Assembly: GCA_900546925.1 (NCBI GenBank)
Contig: UREV01000002.1
Span: 62,001 to 126,000 of the forward strand
DNA: 64,000 bases
Origin: an uncultured Bacteroides sp.
GTDB taxonomy: Bacteria > Bacteroidota > Bacteroidia > Bacteroidales > UBA932
Direction: 5' to 3'
Positions 62,131 through 64,000 of the stretch are shown piece by piece (the stretch's first letter is position 1; every line of letters begins with the position of its first letter). Both the position numbers and the translations under genes were made by a program. Below the pieces are notes generated by a model. That model searched no databases. It saw nothing but the letters and a program-made list of their open reading frames with translations, and had not been told where the DNA came from.

Positions 62131-63135
62131 ATGAAAGCAGCGATTTACGGCGCAGGTTCATTGGGAACCATATTGGGCGCATTCATAACTAAGAAAGGCG
62201 GGCAGATCGACCTGATAAATCATAATGAAAAACATGTCGCGGCACTGCGACGAAATGGAGCTGTCATCACGGGCACACTGCAATTTCAACAAACCGTCAA
62301 CGCATTGACTGACAAGGAAATGACAGGTATATACGACATCATTTTCCTGATGACCAAGCAGCAGGCGAACCGCGAAGTCGTAAGCTTTTTGAAAGAATAT
62401 CTGGCAGAAGACGGAGTCATCGTCACTATGCAGAACGGCCTTCCAGAACCGCAGATAGCAGAAATCGTGGGCGAGAAAAGAGTTCTCGGATGCACTGTCG
62501 CTTGGGGAGCCACGATGACAGAGCCGGGAGTATGCGAATTGACCAGTTCTCCGGACAGCCTAACATTTTCATTGGGCAGCATCTTCAAAGAACGGGGCAA
62601 CCATTTCGATGAAGTGAAAGCATTGTTGGAGATGATGGGACCTGTGGAAGTGGACGAGAATTTCGTGGGTACACGCTGGAGCAAACTGCTTATAAACGCC
62701 TCATTTTCAGGAATGAGCGCAGTACTCGGATGCACTTTCGGTGAAGCAGCCAAGGATAAGGAATCGCGTAAGATCATCCAGAAACTGATAAAGGAATGCA
62801 TCGACGTATGCGCAGCGTCAGGCATCAGGATCGAACCGATACAAGGCAAGGATGTGGTAAAACTTCTGGATTACCATAATCCCATCAAAAAAGCGATATC
62901 ATTCTTCATTATCCCGATAGCTATCCGAAAGCATGCAGGATTGAAAGCCAGTATGTTACAAGATATTGAGCGTGGCAAAAAGACAGAAGTGGACGCCATC
63001 AACGGCGCCGTTTGCGCTCAAGGCAGAAAGGTGAATGTGCCAACGCCGTGCAATGACAAGGTGGTGGAATTGATCCATCGCATCGAAAACGGTGAACTGA
63101 AACCTGGTACGAATCTCTTAGTACAATTTAGATAG
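62131..63135 (+). CDS. Ketopantoate reductase family protein (PanE/ApbA)
   Basis: 334 residues. NADP-binding 'IYGAGSLGTILG' at residues 4-15, 'TMQNGLPEPQIAE', the presumed catalytic Lys in 'RWSKLLINASFS' and the Glu in 'KTEVDAINGAV'. The family reduces 2-dehydropantoate to pantoate for CoA, but it includes other 2-keto acid reductases, so the substrate is not certain; no pan gene is nearby. Confidence 0.9.
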   Translation: MKAAIYGAGSLGTILGAFITKKGGQIDLINHNEKHVAALRRNGAVITGTLQFQQTVNALTDKEMTGIYDIIFLMTKQQANREVVSFLKEYLAEDGVIVTMQNGLPEPQIAEIVGEKRVLGCTVAWGATMTEPGVCELTSSPDSLTFSLGSIFKERGNHFDEVKALLEMMGPVEVDENFVGTRWSKLLINASFSGMSAVLGCTFGEAAKDKESRKIIQKLIKECIDVCAASGIRIEPIQGKDVVKLLDYHNPIKKAISFFIIPIAIRKHAGLKASMLQDIERGKKTEVDAINGAVCAQGRKVNVPTPCNDKVVELIHRIENGELKPGTNLLVQFR

Positions 63136-63386
63136 AATCAGACGCTTACAGCGACACGAAATATTCGTAACCAACGCTACCTGGCCTGAAGCCCCAGAGG
63201 TGTCGGCACGGCCGCACCTTTGAACACACTGAGTATCAACACGTTACAATATTAACCCGCGCCGAGCCCCCTAAAAAACACCGAGTCGGCGCGCTCGCGT
63301 ATCAGAATTATCTGATTATCAATCCTTTACAAGGTAAGGCCGCGCCGACCCCGCGTAACCGCAGAGACGCTTACCGACCTCGGTAA
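63136..63386. repeat. GC-rich intergenic repeat region
   Basis: 251 bp with no gene. The minus strand of 63366-63382 reads CGAGGTCGGTAAGCGTC, matching 16 of 17 bases of the plus-strand word at 60874-60890, and GGGGTCGGCGCGG is the minus-strand reading of 63340-63352. A direct-orientation copy 'GAGTCGGCGCGCTCGCGTAT' lies near 63281-63300. Confidence 0.6.
63340..63382 (-). repeat. Intergenic repeat copy, minus orientation
   Basis: Minus strand reads CGAGGTCGGTAAGCGTC, about 13 nt, then GGGGTCGGCGCGG, the inverted partner of the copy at 60874. Together they flank the YhhN-like and PanE-like genes. Confidence 0.55.
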
Positions 63387-64000
63387 TTACCCGAACAATG
63401 ACGGCTCGAGTTCTTTGGGATGGAAACTCATGCGGTGATACGGAGTGTAGCCATATTTCTTGATGGCAGCTATGTGTTCCGGAGTAGGATAACCCATGTT
63501 GCGGTCCCAGCCATATTGCGGATACTCCAAGGCTATCTTTTTCATGTATTCGTCACGCCACGTCTTGGCCAGGACAGACGCTGCCGCTATGGATGCGTAA
63601 GTAGCATCTCCCTTTACCACCGTCTTGTAATCCTTAGACGTATAAGTATCGAAAGGCCGGAACTTGTTTCCGTCGATAAGCAGGAACTCCGGTTTCGGAT
63701 TCAGGCGCAGAACCGCGCGCTGCATACCCGTGACAGACGCCCATAATATATTCAGTTCATCTATCTTCTCAGGACTTACTTCCTCCACCGCCCACGAAAC
63801 CGCCTCTCTTTCAACAACTTCCCTCACCTCGTCACGATGCGCCGCCGTCATCTTTTTCGAGTCGTTCAGCAGCGGATGGTAAAAATCCGTAGGCAATATG
63901 ACGGCTGCCGCGAACACCGGACCGGCGAGTGGACCGCGCCCAGCCTCGTCGCAACCGGCCTCGATGAGACCGTCGTTCAGAAAATTCAGTAAATGAGGAG
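63387..64000 (-). CDS. rnhB: Ribonuclease HII, 5' end cut by window edge
   Basis: The frame is open from the right window edge to the stop at 63387, giving about 204 residues of an enzyme usually around 200, so only a few N-terminal residues are missing. The catalytic signature 'GCDEAGRGPLAGPV' is near 63950, followed by 'LNDSKKM', 'DGNKFRP' and 'VKGDATYASIAAASVLAK'. It removes ribonucleotides from DNA. The start is beyond the window. Confidence 0.95.
   Translation of the reverse strand, partial: PHLLNFLNDGLIEAGCDEAGRGPLAGPVFAAAVILPTDFYHPLLNDSKKMTAAHRDEVREVVEREAVSWAVEEVSPEKIDELNILWASVTGMQRAVLRLNPKPEFLLIDGNKFRPFDTYTSKDYKTVVKGDATYASIAAASVLAKTWRDEYMKKIALEYPQYGWDRNMGYPTPEHIAAIKKYGYTPYHRMSFHPKELEPSLFG

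Noticed and set aside
1..64000. CRISPR arrays, rRNA or tRNA genes
   Set aside because: No regularly spaced repeats and no cloverleaf or rRNA sequence were recognised on either strand by reading; a dedicated tRNA scan was not possible.

Overview
The window is a chromosomal segment of a member of the Bacteroidota, most probably order Bacteroidales. The evidence is a SusC/SusD pair with an ECF sigma/FecR anti-sigma module, a hybrid two-component-like regulator, many lipoproteins with a Cys lipobox, families nearly confined to this phylum (DUF4270, DUF3098, BACON-like and Omp28-like proteins), promoters of the TTG-N19-TAnnTTTG type, and gene starts without strong Shine-Dalgarno sequences. Genus cannot be fixed from the sequence alone.

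Layout. (1) 1-14472, minus strand: a polysaccharide-utilisation-like locus read as sigma factor, FecR, SusC, SusD, EEP phosphodiesterase, small lipoprotein, second EEP phosphodiesterase, large lipoprotein and two tandem GH89 alpha-N-acetylglucosaminidases, the last cut by the window edge. Divergent from it is a large membrane regulator (14631-18218) with sensor, kinase and AraC domains but no receiver domain. (2) 18263-28864, minus strand: the 3' part of the ribosomal super-operon from rplP to rplQ, with secY, map, infA and rpoA. (3) 28865-39444: a block of about 10.6 kb with cell-envelope and housekeeping genes on both strands (DUF4294-like, lpxH-like, uppP, DUF3098, ftsX, a truncated starch-synthase-like protein, DUF4270, acpP, pnuC, uvrC, a TlpA-like protein). 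(4) 39445-43339, minus strand: the 5' part of the ribosomal super-operon from rplC to rpsC, with its own strong promoter and terminator. The cluster is therefore split exactly between rpsC and rplP. (5) 43529-48462, plus strand: diadenylate cyclase, mutS2, yraN and a mannose-1-phosphate guanylyltransferase-like gene with a degenerate nucleotide signature. (6) 48718-57054, minus strand: four secreted lipoproteins, two of them tandem LRR/EF-hand paralogues. (7) 57360-64000: aspS, rsmA, inorganic pyrophosphatase, a YhhN-like membrane protein, a ketopantoate-reductase-family protein and the 3' part of rnhB, with GC-rich repeats in the intergenic gaps.

How the genes work together. Region 1 looks like a host-glycan uptake locus: SusC/D import, GH89 enzymes that remove terminal alpha-GlcNAc, two secreted phosphodiesterases, and two layers of control (trans-envelope sigma/anti-sigma through the SusC STN domain, plus the divergent regulator). 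Regions 2 and 4 supply ribosome assembly and transcription. Regions 3, 5 and 7 are core envelope, nucleotide and repair functions. The most unusual points are the split ribosomal cluster, the receiver-less regulator, an over-represented GGCATTGAC 9-mer, the altered ManC-like signature, the EF-hand/LRR lipoproteins and the shared intergenic repeats. No mobile element, CRISPR array, rRNA or tRNA was recognised.
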